A stretch of DNA of 64,000 nt, from positions 21,605,096 through 21,669,095 of the forward strand of contig OY987308.1 of assembly GCA_963920635.1 (NCBI GenBank), read 5' to 3'. This DNA is from Pseudeuparius sepicola. Its lineage: Eukaryota > Arthropoda > Insecta > Coleoptera > Anthribidae. Below are positions 47,562 through 58,429 of the stretch, in pieces. The number at the start of each line of letters is the position of its first letter. The first letter of the stretch is position 1. A program made the position numbers and the translations under genes. A model generated the notes under the pieces. That model made no database searches, was not told where the DNA came from, and saw only the letters and a program-made list of their open reading frames with translations.

Positions 47562-47648
47562 TATACCTTTTCTTGCATTGTATATGACTGATTTTTCTGG
47601 AATATGAAAAACAAGTAGTTTCAGATATATTCCCATTTTTCGAAAACT

Positions 47649-48055
47649 AAGGATGTTTTAGTGGCATATCAGGTAAAGGATATCAATGGAAAAAAATGCA
47701 TTCCAGCCGGGACTCCTATTGTGGTCGTAAGCACGCTACCGGAGATGCCATCGGCTAGGTGTTCTTTAATCTTTAATCCAATTGATATTAGTGGGTAGCG
47801 GTGAGATGTAGGGGACTTCTACAGCTACTAGAAGGTGAACTTCCTATTTGTTCATCAACCCATAAAATTCGACATTTAGTTCACAAAACCAAAATTCATG
47901 AATGGTTACCCTACACCATCTAACCTGTTCTAGTAGCTGTAGAAGACGCCGAAATCTCCTACATCTTACCGCCACTAACTAATATCAATTGGAATAAATA
48001 ACACCTAGCCGATGGAACCCGTATCTCCGGTCTGATATGCCACTAAAACATCCTT
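47649..48055. mobile_element. Foldback element, ~190-bp arms
   Basis: AAGGATGTTTTAGTGGCATA on the left is inverted as TATGCCACTAAAACATCCTT on the right. Further inward, CTAGGTGTTCTTTAATC, CAATTGATATTAGTGG and TACAGCTACTAGAAGG also find inverted partners. No coding motif is seen. Confidence 0.8.
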
Positions 48056-51000
48056 TATTATTTATAATTACAGGTAGGTACTAAAAATCTTGTTTTATTT
48101 TCAACTAAGAAATGTAAAATTCGGAATTTTTCAAGATTTTTTTCTAACGAAGTGAAGAATAGAATTCAAATATGTGTTTTCCAAATGTAGTGAAAAAGCA
48201 CATTAGAATGACGAATGACATCTTTTTCGTGCGCGCTCCGTGAAGAACATCTAGAATCAACACTTGCAAAGCTGTATTTGAGGTCAAAATCCCTCAAAAT
48301 CTCCCCGAACGGAAAACCCGCCACCTTCTCCCCGTCCCTGCTGCATTCCTCGCACATTTCCTTCCCTCCTCGGACTTTCCACGCCTCTCCACTTCCGGAT
48401 CCAGCCGCCTCTACGTCCCGCCGCCGATACCGCCTCCGCCACTCTGCCGTCCTGGTACGTTATATAAAAATTTTCTGGAAAAAGCCCCAAAGCTACGCCG
48501 ACCATTTTAATAAAATAACTAATAAATCGGACCGCGCCCGCCTACTCGGGCATGGCGAGGTGTGTTGTAGCCTGTACGGGAAAAATGCCGGGAATAATGT
48601 ATATGGATATGGAGGGAGGGGAATGGGAGATGGCCACGATCGAGGTTGGAGAGAGAACGGTAGTCAGTAGGAGAGCGAGTGACAGGGTTGGGTCGAGGAA
48701 AGTTTGAATTACGTTGTTGCAATCCAAGCAATCACAATGTCAATACCCCAGCAGCCATGTTGGGTTTTGAAAGACGGCACATCGTAGCTTAGAAACATTT
48801 CTTGCGACCGTTTGAATTTACTGCGGCCACAGCGCAAAGTTTTCTTGTGGTATCTGAGTTGGAGATGTGGAATACGTTATCTGTGCTTCCAGTAATAATC
48901 ACCGAATCAAGCGGAGGCCGACCCTGTACCCGTACACCGGTAACCAACGACAGAACCAGAGAAAACGCCTTCGACCGAACCTCCTCTCTGCTCCCCTGGT
49001 GCAGGTGCTCGAATTCTGTCAGCCATGTGTAACCGTCCGCTGACGTCATACGTGCAAGCGCGTCCACACATGCCATGGTCCCCCCAGAGACCTCCCCGCG
49101 CGGGTACCGACTCGCGCCTCCTGCCGTCCTGTCATAAAAAAAGCACGGGAACTCCGTTAAAAAATTTCGAATTCCCCAGGAATGCGCTTCTGCGGTCGCC
49201 GAGATGCACACAGTGAGCTGGAAATCGCCCGCCGAATGGATTTTATAAGATTCGGAAATGTGGGGGATGGTGACTCGGTGTCCTTTCCCTGATACAAACG
49301 GCGAATAAGGCAGAGACGGGGATAGAAAGAGAGATGCCATGTAAAGCGGGTCCGCTAGGTTGTTTTCGAGCTACAATCCAAAGGAAAATCATGGTTACTC
49401 AAGTCCCACTTATTCTTCAGTCAGTCAGCTCAATGGAAAGACTTCATCCTTTCATCCTTACAAAGGACAATATATTTTCCGTCCTTATTCAATAAACCTG
49501 GCGTTGTCATAAGTCGTAAGAGAAAAGCAGTTGGGTAAGACGGCAAGAGGCAGATCTCTTATCATTCTGCTGTCCTATTAGGACTTGTGCAGGGTTTTGG
49601 CGCCAAGCTCTTACTATTTTAGCAGTGTTGCCGCAATGACAGCGAGAAAGTCTGTACTGAAACTCTTACAACTCCTAGATTCCAAAAATTTAATACCTCT
49701 AATGGTGATGAGCTAGAGTTCATCTTCAATCTATATGTCGAAAGAATGTATGAAACCAGGATGAAGAAGTGGAGGACTAACAATCAATCTCAAGTAGCTT
49801 TGGTACAGAATCCGCTCAAGCAACCTCATGCACTGGTTCAAGACACTTGCTCATCCATCACCATCCTCATACTATTGCGTTCAATTTGCAAGTTGTTCGG
49901 TCAACGTGTAAAAGAAAACCACCCATCCTGATAAAATACGATGTAACGGCGCTAAGCGCGAAGAAATGGAAGATATTCATTCACTCTGGAGCTTGTACGA
50001 CGCTCAATGTCGAGGTTGCAAGCAGTCTAGGTACTCGGAAAGCCTGCCCGGTTGTATCGCAACTCCCAAAACCGATTCCACGACCCTCCTCGAACCGCCA
50101 AACTTCTTCCACCCCGTTCCCGCTCGAGAACCGGACGTCCGGCAATCCCGCAGCGACCTGCCGGCCGACCTACGGACCGCCGCGACCTTCTGGCCGCCTG
50201 GCGACCGGCAGGCCGCATAGGCGGTCCCGAGGGACGGCCGGGGCGCGGCCTCGGGGCGGCCTGACCGACGGGCCCCCCGGGGCCCGCTCCCAAAGCAGTC
50301 CCCGCACGTCGAGATTTCGAACCGTCGAACGAAAAATGGCGCGGGCGAACACGAACGGCCGAAGGGCGAGGTCTCTACTCAGGTGGTGGACCGTCCATCA
50401 CGTGCTTGGTATTGGAGCGAAGATAGACCCAAACTGTCGTGCGGCATGTTTCGAAGCAATAGTTACCGCTTGTTTTCACCCACAGAAACATTTGTTGCCG
50501 TTGGTCGTAGTAAACTTCAAAGGAAAATCGGAAACACAGCGGAACACAAGGCTATAACCCAAGACAAGTTGTTTTGGTGTGGACACTTTGTTCCAATAAT
50601 CGGTGGCCATCGGAACGGTTAAAGTGGTTGAATGGTAAAGAATTAAATTGATTGAACTGAACATTTGGCTGGGACCTCGGAGAACAACTAAGAGTAATAA
50701 GTTGCACCATTGATTAAGGTTTCTTTAATCAATGGTTGCACATATACACACCGTTGGTCAAACCACAGCTATTGTACAAATGCGAATAAGCTAATATCAC
50801 GACCTTGTCTAAGGCTAAGAAGTTATTACAAAACCAAGAACTGAAGAGGTCAACGGCGCATGAACATTTTGCAGTTTGAAATTGCGGCAAATCTAATAAC
50901 TAAAACTTAAACACAAGCATGCACCGAGGACCAAACTAGACTGTCCTCTCCCCAATAGTTCAAGCTAAATCCTTGCACCACAACCTTCTTCAGTCAAAAC

Positions 51001-52280
51001 CCTCGGGAGCATGGCCCGCTTTACGCCTTCAGTCACGTTCCCAAGCGTTCCCCCGGCCCGCTTAGATGCGGCTACACCTCCACTCCCGCATTCCTCCAAT
51101 TCCTCCAATATGCCAAGGCCCCTTATTCCCCGTTCCTTCCTCCCACGCCTTTCTCTTCGCTCTCGACAAGATACACCCCGGATTTCAATCGTTTTCAGCG
51201 TTTTAATCGAGTGGGTGTATACCCGGGGTTGTTTTGAACCGCCCCCTGGGCCCTGCCCACGCGCGGAGTTCAACGAACGGAGCACGGGGGGGCGGGGGGG
51301 GGGGGATTTGCCGACTCGAAAATAATTATTGTAAAAATCGACGGGAAAACGGGTGGAAAACAGCGTTTCCGAGCGGACGGTTAAAGGGGCATTTTAAATT
51401 TAAAAAAATGGCGTTGTAAATAAACATCTGCAATGCGCTGGTACCGGTTTCGGCGCCTGCCGATAAGCGAATGTGCGCTGACACAACGAAAATCGTACCG
51501 TTGGACAGCAGGACAGCAGGAAATCGAAGAGTATAACGGTTGCTAGTGGCGGCAAGGTGGGAGACAAACGCGGCTTTACACAAATTTACATACCCCAAGA
51601 GGAGCAGGGTTATAAACACCTTTAGCGCCAAGACACACGCAAACATTATATACATATAACGAGAAACGGGGGTAATTACGAACGCCTTTAGGAGGATGCA
51701 TAAAGAAATGAGGATACTTCTTTTGCAGGAGGTGATTAAGTCTGACTTAATCATCTCCTGGTGATGCTAACATGGTTAGCGAAACGCGCGTCGAGTGCAA
51801 AAAACAGAGTTTTGGTGTGTGGAGTTAAGCAAAAGAAGTATTTTCCAAGTGCCAAAGGTTCCTGATAATGAGCTTACTACGTAATTAGATATTTTCCAGC
51901 AAGTAGACAGTTAGCTTACAAGATGAGTTGAGATAAACAAGAAATAACAACAATACCCATCCACTATTATACTCATATCTACCTATGTATTGTTCTTTTA
52001 GATACGGCAAATAACGTTTGCACAAACCTGGCTAACTGATTACGGACAATTTCCCATGTACTGACTGATAACCCAAAACCGAATTTTGTGGGCGTACGAG
52101 TACACAATTATCCGACGAAACTTGAAACCTATATTATGGAATATCTCCCCGAAAACAAGTTCAAATTGCGTATCACGAAAGTTGTGGATTATGAATTGCT
52201 AAATAAATAATGTTTTAGACAAACAACACTCGAATAGACACAACCAACAACCAACCCCGAAAAGGATCCAAACTCGACCC
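48056..52280. other. Intergenic region with three GC-rich patches, no assignable gene
   Basis: GC-rich patches lie at about 48280-48480, 50030-50350 and 51000-51310 (the last has a long G run). Frames such as 48789-49340 (minus, 183 codons) and 49847-50557 (plus, 236 codons) are long but show no domain, no even coding periodicity by eye and no splice context. Small hairpins sit at 50700-50740 and 51728-51757 (CAGGAGGTGATTAAGT with its complement). These patches may be promoters or noncoding exons of a large gene. Confidence 0.3.
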
Positions 52281-52282
52281 CG

Positions 52283-52294
52283 GTGACGTCACCC
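52283..52294. promoter_or_regulatory. Palindromic CRE-like site GGTGACGTCACC
   Basis: A perfect 12-bp palindrome containing the full CREB/ATF consensus TGACGTCA lies ~20 bases before the ATG of the candidate exon at 52312, in locally GC-richer sequence. The position fits a proximal promoter element or the 5' untranslated region. Confidence 0.4.
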
Positions 52295-52311
52295 ATCGTT
52301 TGTTCGTAACC

Positions 52312-52531
52312 ATGGCGACCGGCGTAAATAACAAATCGCTATCACGAAGCCTGAGTCACGCGTCGATCGGGCCAGTCGCGAGCTGCGTGCCACTCGATCA
52401 AGGTAGGCTAGGTGCGCGCCGGCCCCGTCGATTTCAGCGCGATTTTTTCGGATTTTCGTTTTTTTTTTCTCTCGTTTTATTAGTGTGCGCGGCCGTCTTG
52501 TGTTTGGGATTCCCGCTGCCGCTGGAAAATG
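52312..52531 (+). CDS. Candidate first coding exon(s), possibly of the mucin-like gene
   Basis: From ATG 52312 the frame reads MATGVNNKSLSRSLSHASIG, PVASCVPLDQ, and ends at G|GTGAGT (52531). An 81-bp internal segment (52403-52483) has a GTAGGC donor, a long T-rich tract and a TTTTATTAG acceptor. It can be an intron (exons 52312-52402 and 52484-52531, both phase 1) or be translated in frame, adding FFGFSFFFSLVLLV to make a strong hydrophobic segment before CAAVLCLGFPLPLEN. The phase-1 donor fits the phase-1 acceptors at 60626 and 61727, so these could be upstream exons of the Thr-rich membrane protein. No other coding exon is seen between. The join is inferred; the exon could instead be noncoding or belong elsewhere. 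Confidence 0.35.
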
Positions 52532-52975
52532 GTGAGTGTGAGGATGGGGATGGGTAACATCCGGTTGCCGAAAAAATAAATCTCGATGACAATAATGGAG
52601 ATATTAAGACATCACTGATATGATACTGTATTATCGGCAAGCAGTGACAACAATTATTATAATTGTGTTGGTATATATTTAAAATAATTATCAATCTTAG
52701 TTGGCGTAAAGTAGGTATTACCTTGCTGGAGTGCGTGTTTAGTTATTTATTTAACGCTACGGCGATGACAAACAGAGGCGAGCGTAGGTATTATAACCTA
52801 TGCCGCATACTTTAAGTAGTAACCTACTTAGCAGAACGAGAATCAAGAGGCCAGTTCCTTGTGTCGTGTGTGCTCTCGCGACGACGCACTTTACTTTTAT
52901 GTAACCGGACCTTTTAGAATGCTGCCTGGCATTCTCTAAAAATTGTCTCCACGGAAATCCATCAAAACATACTTC

Positions 52976-53005
52976 CGTTGACTGATATAAATACGTCAGT
53001 CAACG
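52976..53005. repeat. Palindrome related to the 47393-47561 MITE
   Basis: CGTTGACTGATATAAATACG then TCAGTCAACG: inverted ends of the 47.4-kb MITE with almost no interior, probably a deletion derivative. Confidence 0.6.
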
Positions 53006-53404
53006 ATACTTTTGTTTGGTGATAAGGATCAAATATTTGAGCCGCTCAAAATCAGCACAAACATGGAAAGGTGCATTTCGTTCAGAAATCGACACGCAAA
53101 TATTTTCTAATATGCAACAAAGCAACAGTGTATGTCTAATTTGCTGCCTATCTGTTCAAAATTTCCTGTTTCCTCCTGTTCCCCAATTGTTGCATTGAAT
53201 TATCTGCTAGAGCTAATAAATTCTTAAAGCATTTTTGTTCTCTAAGGTAGACAGATAACGAGGGGTAAAAATCCAGTTTCTGGCACAACATGATGACTAA
53301 CAAATGAGGACCTTAGTCATTTGTGACTAAGGTCGAATTTTTTCGTTTGTGCCAAAACAGGTCGAGCTATGAACGATGTACTTACTTCTGATAGTCTTAT
53401 AAAA

Positions 53405-53605
53405 TCAGCCTACAAAAATATCAGAGATTTTTTCCAGGCGTTTTCTGTAATTCTCCGCTAAATTACAACGCTCCTGGACAATAGTAAAAGTGTTCTGAAC
53501 AACACGGACCAACATCGCATCGGTGAAACACTGAATGCTTTCTGCTCCAGATAGCATGAAAAATAAAAAAAAACGATTCAAGTAGAAAACGCGATGGAAA
53601 TTCAT
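53405..53605 (-). other. Weak candidate small secreted-protein frame (66 codons)
   Basis: Read on the minus strand it gives MNFHRVFYLNRFFLFFMLSG, a signal-peptide-like start, followed by a mostly helical, charged stretch ending ENYRKRLEKISDIFVG. There is no recognised family, no repeat copy and no further exon. I record it because the N-terminus looks structured, but chance is a good alternative. Confidence 0.15.
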
Positions 53606-54551
53606 CTGCAGCCTTCCTGTTTTTACTTTATTGTAAAGGAAGTTAGAACCTGTGAAATACTCCTGAAGTGTGACTCTTTGTTACGGAAGAAATCGTCCAA
53701 AAAACTGATGCAATTTTCGCAGATCAAAAGTAGAACCAGCAAATGACTAATAAAAGATAAAAAAATCTTATTATCATTCTCCTTTCCTGATGTGACCTTT
53801 GTCGAACCGCAGTCCTTGCCTTGATTTCTTTCAATTATTTGCATGTTAATATGCATGCTGCAGACTATGGACACAAAGAAACGTGAAGTAACTCCAAAGG
53901 CTAAGCAACGCCTTGTGGCATGAAGATAACCTTTATGATATGTTTATTATCTACTAAATGCGAAAACACTGGCTTTTAGTTGTTTGTACGGATAAGTAGA
54001 AGTCCGCATTGTAATATTGTACAATATGAATTTTTATACTTGCAAAAAAATAACAAGAAATTGCCAACCTGAGGTTATGTTCGCCATTTTGGGAAGCAAT
54101 GAGCCTTTTCACTAATAATAAATTTCACTAAATCTGGTTCGTTTACATGAAATTGATTATCGTATTTTAGCATTTAACAAGGTAATATCATTGTAAATAC
54201 AATAAATAAAAGTAACAAAAACAATAGAAACTATGGCCGACTATGTACTTTGTTCAATAACATTAATTAAGTTTTCATATAATAATTTTATACAGGGTGG
54301 GGCAATAGTGTGTGGAAATACCAAAACTGGCCTAAGTAAAGAGATATTAAAGACAAAAGTGAGGTATTAGGGAAACGAACAAACCATATTTTAAAAATAT
54401 GTTCAGTTATACCGGATGTACCACAAAAATGTGGGGTCACAAATGAGACGATTTTTTTAACCCTGTATATTATTATATTTTAGGATTTTACGGAAAATCT
54501 GAACAACAATGAGATGTAAGATTGAGAGTGTAAATGTATACAAGAGAAAGT

Positions 54552-54717
54552 GATAATGGGCATAAGCACTCAAAGTTAGAAAAAAAAACAAAAAAAAAGA
54601 ACTAGTAACCGCATACACGTGTTTCATGCTATTTGCAAAACACGTGTATGCGGTTACTAGTTCTTTTTTTTTTGTTTTTTTTTTGTTTTCTAACTTTGAG
54701 TGCTTATGCCCATTATC
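54552..54717. mobile_element. Near-perfect palindrome, ~76-bp arms, 12-bp loop
   Basis: GATAATGGGCATAAGCACTC at the left is exactly inverted at the right end. Arms include an A-rich/T-rich tract and AACTAGTAACCGCATACACG. The loop is TTTCATGCTATT-like. Arm identity is very high, so the insertion or conversion is recent. It abuts half of a family-C MITE at 54718-54775. An ACAGGGTGGGG end at 54292 and CCCTGTATAT at 54468 just upstream mark another short element. Confidence 0.85.
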
Positions 54718-54775
54718 TAACTAAATTCCACATTCGTTATAAAAAGTTGAATTTCAGTGCCTTGGTACATAAATA
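54718..54775. repeat. Family C MITE, half copy
   Basis: AACTAAATTCCACATTCG and CAGTGCCTTGGTACATAAAT match the right half of 20333-20430. The left half is missing. Confidence 0.65.
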
Positions 54776-56243
54776 ACTATTATGTAGACTACAATCGAAT
54801 CGAGATTAAACTGGCCACACCCGCGAATACTATAAAGACTACCAAAAGTTACTACGACTTTTTTTGTTCCACAACTGACGTTTTCTTTACCATTCCGGTG
54901 CAACGCCGACTTTGGAATCAGGATATGTCAAAATGGTGCAAATTAGAACCTTCTAGCTTCTAGCTTGCGGCAATGGAGACTCAAAATATAAACATTTATT
55001 GCGACCATACGAAATTCGTACGAGTTTCTTTTTTGCTTGCCAAAAGTCATCGCCCCGTGTTATGGTTTAACTCGACTCGAGATTGGTCTATTGTACTTTT
55101 TCGAGTTGCGGTCAACGTTTCGAAGAAATCGAAACTTTTTGTGTTTGAATTGGACGCAGAAATCCGAAATCGATGTTACACAACAACAGAATTTTCCACA
55201 CTTCAGAGTTAAATAATGTGGACATACCACTCTTGTTTTTTTTTTGCGTTCCGAAACATTTACACAATGTCAAGGATATGTTTCTTGTGTGTCGTCGTAG
55301 AAAAACTAGATTCCGACCCACGACGAAACCATACTAGAATCGAATTAAGCATTCAGCTAGCATGAAATATTTTAATTTGTAATAATATTGTGCCAACGCG
55401 CGTATATATGGAATCAACTGCCAATAAAACTTCTATAATGGAGGTAAAATCGCTATTGAACGCACATACCAGGAACACGACGCTATAGGCAATCGGTTCA
55501 ATGTCAAACCATAGAAAAAATAATGTTTATTGTAGCAAATAGGCCCGTAAAAAGTTTTTGTTTACAGCCTAATTCTTACAGCGCGGAACGGAATATTTTG
55601 CAACGGTTATGCGATGTTCTGCGGCCTTCCATACGAAGAATTGCGAAAGTTAAAAATTAGTTTTTTTCTAACGCGTCCTCTCTTATGAAGAAATAGCAAA
55701 TAGCCGCCAAACTATCAACATAACTGGTTAAATCGGGGAAGATCTGCGTGAGATCTGACTGGAACTTGCCTCAATTAGCAATAAGACCGCATAAAAAAAT
55801 TTAATACGTCTAAATTGGCACTAAATTCGTCCTGTGACATATTACAGGCGTACGGTCACTGCATTAACCTATTGAAAGGTTCATTGTTCACGGTGATCTC
55901 AATAAGTAGACCTCATAAAGACGCAATTGTTCGTGCGTTATTTTTTTAAGGTAATTTTCGCTGTATCTATGTCGAGAATAGGTTAGAGGTCGTTTGGTGC
56001 CACATAGGTGCAATATGTCTCTGAACCAAGTTTGCCTTGAAGTGAGACTATCTGTGGCCATTGACGCAGAGCCCCAAAATTCATAAGATTTGCAACAAAT
56101 TATAGAGTATGGAGAATAAGCTGAAGATGCCAATTTCATAGCGATAAATCAACAGTTTGCGTTGAAATTGGCAAAATGTGTCCCAAAACAGCTGTAACTC
56201 TGTAATGTAATAGTTTGGCACAATATAATGGAGTTGCTCTATG

Positions 56244-56715
56244 TACAGGGTGATCCATCCAAGAGGAACACCCCCCTTAACTTTTAACTTAACTTTTTGT
56301 GTAGATGGTTACAAAATGACTATTATCGTTTTAGGGTCATCATTTTCATCATTTTTTCTTATACTCAATTTATCAGCAAACTTTTCGTTTCAGAGATACA
56401 GGATGTGAAAACATGAAATAAATTAAGTTCGAACGCCCGGTATTGTAAAACCGTCTGGAGCAATCATATGACATATATATGTCGTTGGAATCAGGACGAA
56501 GTGTAGATTCCAAAAATGCAATAATATACAGGGTGTTCTTGTGAAAAAACATAAGCTTGGTTTGTCCAGTTTTTACGGAACACCCTGTGTCAATTTCAGT
56601 AAGTTCATGGAAAAGCTCACGAAAAACCTTAAAGCTTTTATCTCTACAATTTTTTCTTTAACTTGAAAAATAAAGAAGTTAAGGGGGGTGTTCCTCTTGG
56701 ATGGATCACCCTGTA
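56244..56715. mobile_element. ACAGGGTG-class foldback element (~470 bp)
   Basis: TACAGGGTGATCCATCCAAG is inverted as CTTGGATGGATCACCCTGTA at the right end, continuing inward as AGGAACACCCCCCTTAACTT. A second pair of ACAGGGTGTTC and GAACACCCTGT at 56526-56590 marks an element nested inside. Confidence 0.85.
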
Positions 56716-57269
56716 CCATTATTAACAGGACACCCTGTAGGTGTCAATATTAAAAAAACGTTGTTTTCGTAAATTTTTAGATTATTATTTGAACGCTAAC
56801 CTCACGGTCGAACCGTAGAGTTGTCTTAATTAGATCTAACCTTCGCTAGATTCCATAAAATTCTTTATCCTTGCTTTTATTTACGAGATCGCAGAGCGGC
56901 TCGTTTCGAGACCACAGCTTGACACGATTTTCGAATTATTCACCGGGTTATTGTTCGAAAAAAATCGAAAATTATTGTGTGCAGCTCAGATAATTGCGTC
57001 GCCTTGCATTTCTATTCTTAAAAACACAAATGAATTATGTATCTGAACTTGTTGCTTACAGCCGTGTAACCACTTCTAATAAGCTATTGCGAAAACAGTT
57101 TAAGCAAAATGAAAAAATCGACGAAATCGAAAACTGATTGATTTCTTGGGTGGCATATTGAAAATAAATTGCCATGCGATAGAAACAACGGTGGGAAACA
57201 AACTTTTTTAATGCCAGAAGGTGCAGGTCATTGGAACTCAAAACATGTTCTAGAAAAAACATTTTAGGA

Positions 57270-58425
57270 CAAAAGGTTGCTATAAACATATGCATTTACA
57301 AACTCTTAGTTTTCGAGATCCAGAGCGTTTAAAAATAGGTTTTCTAGGAATACGGGTATGAAAAAGTTGGTTTAATTTTTTAGGTTCTAGTAGTTATTTA
57401 TTATGAACACTTTGTATAAGATATGTGGATGATATTGTGTGAATGGGATACACTAGATGATTGTTAATCCATTGGAAATCTAATATTTGAAAGACACTTA
57501 GTTGCGTTTACACAGGTCAGTCTCAAAAAGTTGATTTTTTCATTTTTTGCACTTAAGTTGCGAACACTCGGTATAAGTTCATATTGAAACTTGGGATTTG
57601 TGGGTTCCAGATGTGCCTAAATCGTAGAGGTATTTGTTTTCTTTTTCGTAAAAAAATTCCTAATATATGCTTTAATCATTGTTGGGGTCTTAGATTTGTT
57701 ATCGTAGTAGGCTATGGAAAAGGCGAATCTTAAAATAATGCATACCAGGATGTAGAACTTTCGCAATACTATATTTTTAAAAAATGTGTTAGAAAATCGT
57801 CCAACTGGTTACAAAATAATGAATTGTCGCCAATTAAAACGAAACACACTGTATAAAAATTAAATAATATATTATAAAGTAACCAAAAACAACAGCAGTT
57901 TTAAACCAGTTCTCAGTGATCTATACTAAAATCGAGCAACTCTTACGACTCTTTGTGGCTGTGTCTAAATAGCTGGAAACAACAAGATATAAAACCGCTT
58001 AAATACAATTTTGCGATCGAGTACGTCCCTGTTGCCAGGCGCGCTGATATTTTATGGCCTATTGACCAATCGCCTTGTTTCGCGGAACGTCATTGAACAC
58101 GTGCTTCTATTTACGCCAGGCTTAAGAATTTTAGTAGTTCTAGTTGGTTGAAAACAGTTCTGCATTCTAATTCGCTAGAACCGGTTGAGAACTATTGTTA
58201 ATAACTTTTTTATTTGAAGTTCAATTGCAGATTTGGAAAATTTGGAAAATATTGCATAAGAATACATTACCCTGTACCTGTGGGCCTTGAAGATTTCTTT
58301 TTTGTTCCAAAGATAAAAAAATAATACATGGAAATACATAGTTGTTTTCTTAAACGCTTTATATCTCGAAGGCTAAGGGTTTATACACGCATGTTTATAG
58401 GAACTTTTTGTCCTAAAATGATGAA
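57270..58425. mobile_element. Probable old TIR element
   Basis: TTTAGGACAAAAGG, then CTATAAACAT, GTTTTCGAGAT and GCGTTTAAAA near 57270-57345 appear inverted at 58345-58425 (AAACGCTTTATATCTCGAAG, GTTTATAGGAACTTTTTGTCC). Spacing agrees, but identity is modest. The interior is AT-rich with no coding motif. Confidence 0.45.
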
Positions 58426-58429
58426 TGTC

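Noticed and set aside
48789..49340. 183-codon minus-strand ORF
   Set aside because: No domain, signal peptide or splice partner; composition alternates and the region is unannotatable by eye. Kept only as part of the intergenic note.
49847..50557. 236-codon plus-strand ORF
   Set aside because: Arg/Pro/Gly-rich output from a GC-rich patch, with competing frames on both strands; no family resemblance.
55888..56139. 83-codon minus-strand ORF as a retrotransposon piece
   Set aside because: I could not match any reverse transcriptase or endonuclease motif.
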